From Ascidia mentula (lineage: Eukaryota; Chordata; Ascidiacea; Phlebobranchia; Ascidiidae), in assembly GCA_947561715.1 (NCBI GenBank), contig OX387200.1, positions 9,116,501 to 9,180,500 of the forward strand: a stretch of DNA of 64,000 nucleotides, read 5' to 3'. The stretch's first letter is position 1. Each line of letters starts with the position of its first letter. The position numbers were made by a program, and so were the translations under genes. Positions 63,273 to 64,000 of the stretch are shown piece by piece. The notes beneath the pieces are model-generated. The model was not told where the DNA came from and searched no databases. It saw only the letters and a list, made by a program, of their open reading frames with translations.

Positions 63273-63492
63273 CAGGGTGGTCCAAATCGCGGCCCACGAC
63301 GCAATTTCTTGCGCCCAGCGGTGGCACATCACAATATTCCCAATCCAATATAATATAGAGATTTTTATATTCAGTTCAAATGTGTCTAGGAGGTAACTTA
63401 TTGATAGGTAGCGTTGTTTTGGCATACTCACACATTTCGCTTAAAAGGTGATTGTGGCCCAGGTTGCCCACAAACTTGCACGGACCACCCCA
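63273..63492. mobile_element. hAT-like MITE in the FReD intron, copy 3
   Basis: 220 bp. The left end is CAGGGTGGTCCAAATCGCGG and the right end, inverted, is TGGGGTGGTCCGTGCAAG. Copy 2 retains only the right end (tggaccaccccag, about 52296). Copy 1 lacks both ends. Flanking gtacatac and gtatatta match at five of eight positions, so the target duplication is doubtful. Confidence 0.6.
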
Positions 63493-64000
63493 GTATATTA
63501 ACATTAAAATTTCATGAAACTTACCAAAATTCAACCAAATAATAAATGCCAGGTTCCGTTGTTACGTGGTACAACAAATATTTGAAATAGGTCTAAGAAA
63601 AGCGGGGCGCTGCCACGCAACGCATCAACTGTTCACAAAACTTTATTCGTTCATGATGTCCGTAAACAGGGTCCACTGTATTTTGCGCTGGATGGAGACG
63701 TTTCAGCGCACACTCACATAGAATTCTGAACCATATAACTATTTTGCAGTGTCGCATATATCACGTTACTGTGTTTTTATGACGTCATGTTTTCGCCCGT
63801 TGCGCAAGGCCCTGCTATTGTAGTAAAATCGGTCAAACAAGAAACTTCTTGGTACTTACTTACGCATTCCAAACCAAATACTTTGAGAAAATGAACCGTG
63901 ACACAGGTTGCGATATTGCAACAAAAATGCCTTTTTTGTGTGTTAGTGCGGAATGTCTCGCAATTTGCATGCAAAAAAATAACACCGTTATCTTAGGTGC

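Larger units (their letters stand above)
55044..64000 (+). repeat. tandem unit 3 of the segmental triplication, cut by the window end
   Basis: Same layout as unit 2. The window ends within the intron after the first fibrinogen-domain exon. It lacks the fifth calcium-binding EGF exon and carries a complete hAT-like MITE (63273-63492) that is partial in the other units. Confidence 0.9.

Noticed and set aside
62694-63353. 219-codon plus-strand ORF, the longest of the window
   Set aside because: It reads the EGF exon in a wrong frame, runs through the intron and only then enters the FReD exon frame. Splice sites give a better model.

Overview
The window looks like invertebrate chordate DNA, most likely a tunicate of the genus Ciona. 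It is AT-rich, and the genes are split into many short exons by short spliceosomal introns, some only about 60 bases long. The proteins are clearly animal: a DAAM formin, selenoprotein S, an SGLT-type SLC5A transporter, and LCCL/EGF/fibrinogen-domain secreted proteins. Exons were assembled by hand from reading frame, GT/AG sites, intron phase and family knowledge. All phases and exon lengths close exactly, but no transcript was available.

Layout. (1) 1-2115, minus: the first seven coding exons of an SLC5A sodium/solute cotransporter, with a small hAT-like MITE in one intron. (2) 1768-4332: a large, nearly perfect palindrome (1.2-1.3 kb arms, 41-bp spacer) that carries an inverted, truncated copy of the SLC5A 5' end. 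(3) 4333-7856: no recognisable gene. (4) 7857-26337, minus: a complete 23-exon DAAM formin gene (1116 residues predicted). (5) 26338-29205: DAAM upstream sequence with one hAT relic. (6) 29206-32262, minus: a complete six-exon selenoprotein S gene with a UGA selenocysteine codon two codons before the stop and a type II SECIS element in the 3' UTR. (7) 32258-64000, plus: three tandem units of about 11.3-11.5 kb, the last cut by the window end. Each unit begins with a copy of the SELENOS 5' flank and carries one gene encoding LCCL-LCCL-EGF-(calcium-binding EGF)5-6-fibrinogen C-terminal domain.

The triplicated gene is the most unusual content. Its architecture (two LCCL domains, a run of near-identical EGF modules, and a ficolin-type fibrinogen domain) fits a secreted lectin-like recognition or matrix/coagulation-type protein, but I know of no characterised protein with this order. 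The three copies are close to identical in the gene body yet differ where it matters: copy 2 has a premature stop in the last exon, copy 3 lacks one EGF exon, and intronic fragments are present, partial or absent in different copies. The unit starts exactly at the SELENOS initiator region, so units 2 and 3 each carry an orphan SELENOS promoter-side segment. Copies 2 and 3 are near-identical in this flank, while copy 1 is clearly more diverged there, which suggests stepwise duplication plus homogenisation of gene bodies.

The predicted selenoprotein S is also odd: the conceptual protein has no cysteine at all, so the selenocysteine lacks the resolving partner known from the human protein. Because tunicates are very heterozygous, both the triplication and the palindrome should be checked against long reads to exclude haplotype or fold-back assembly artefacts.
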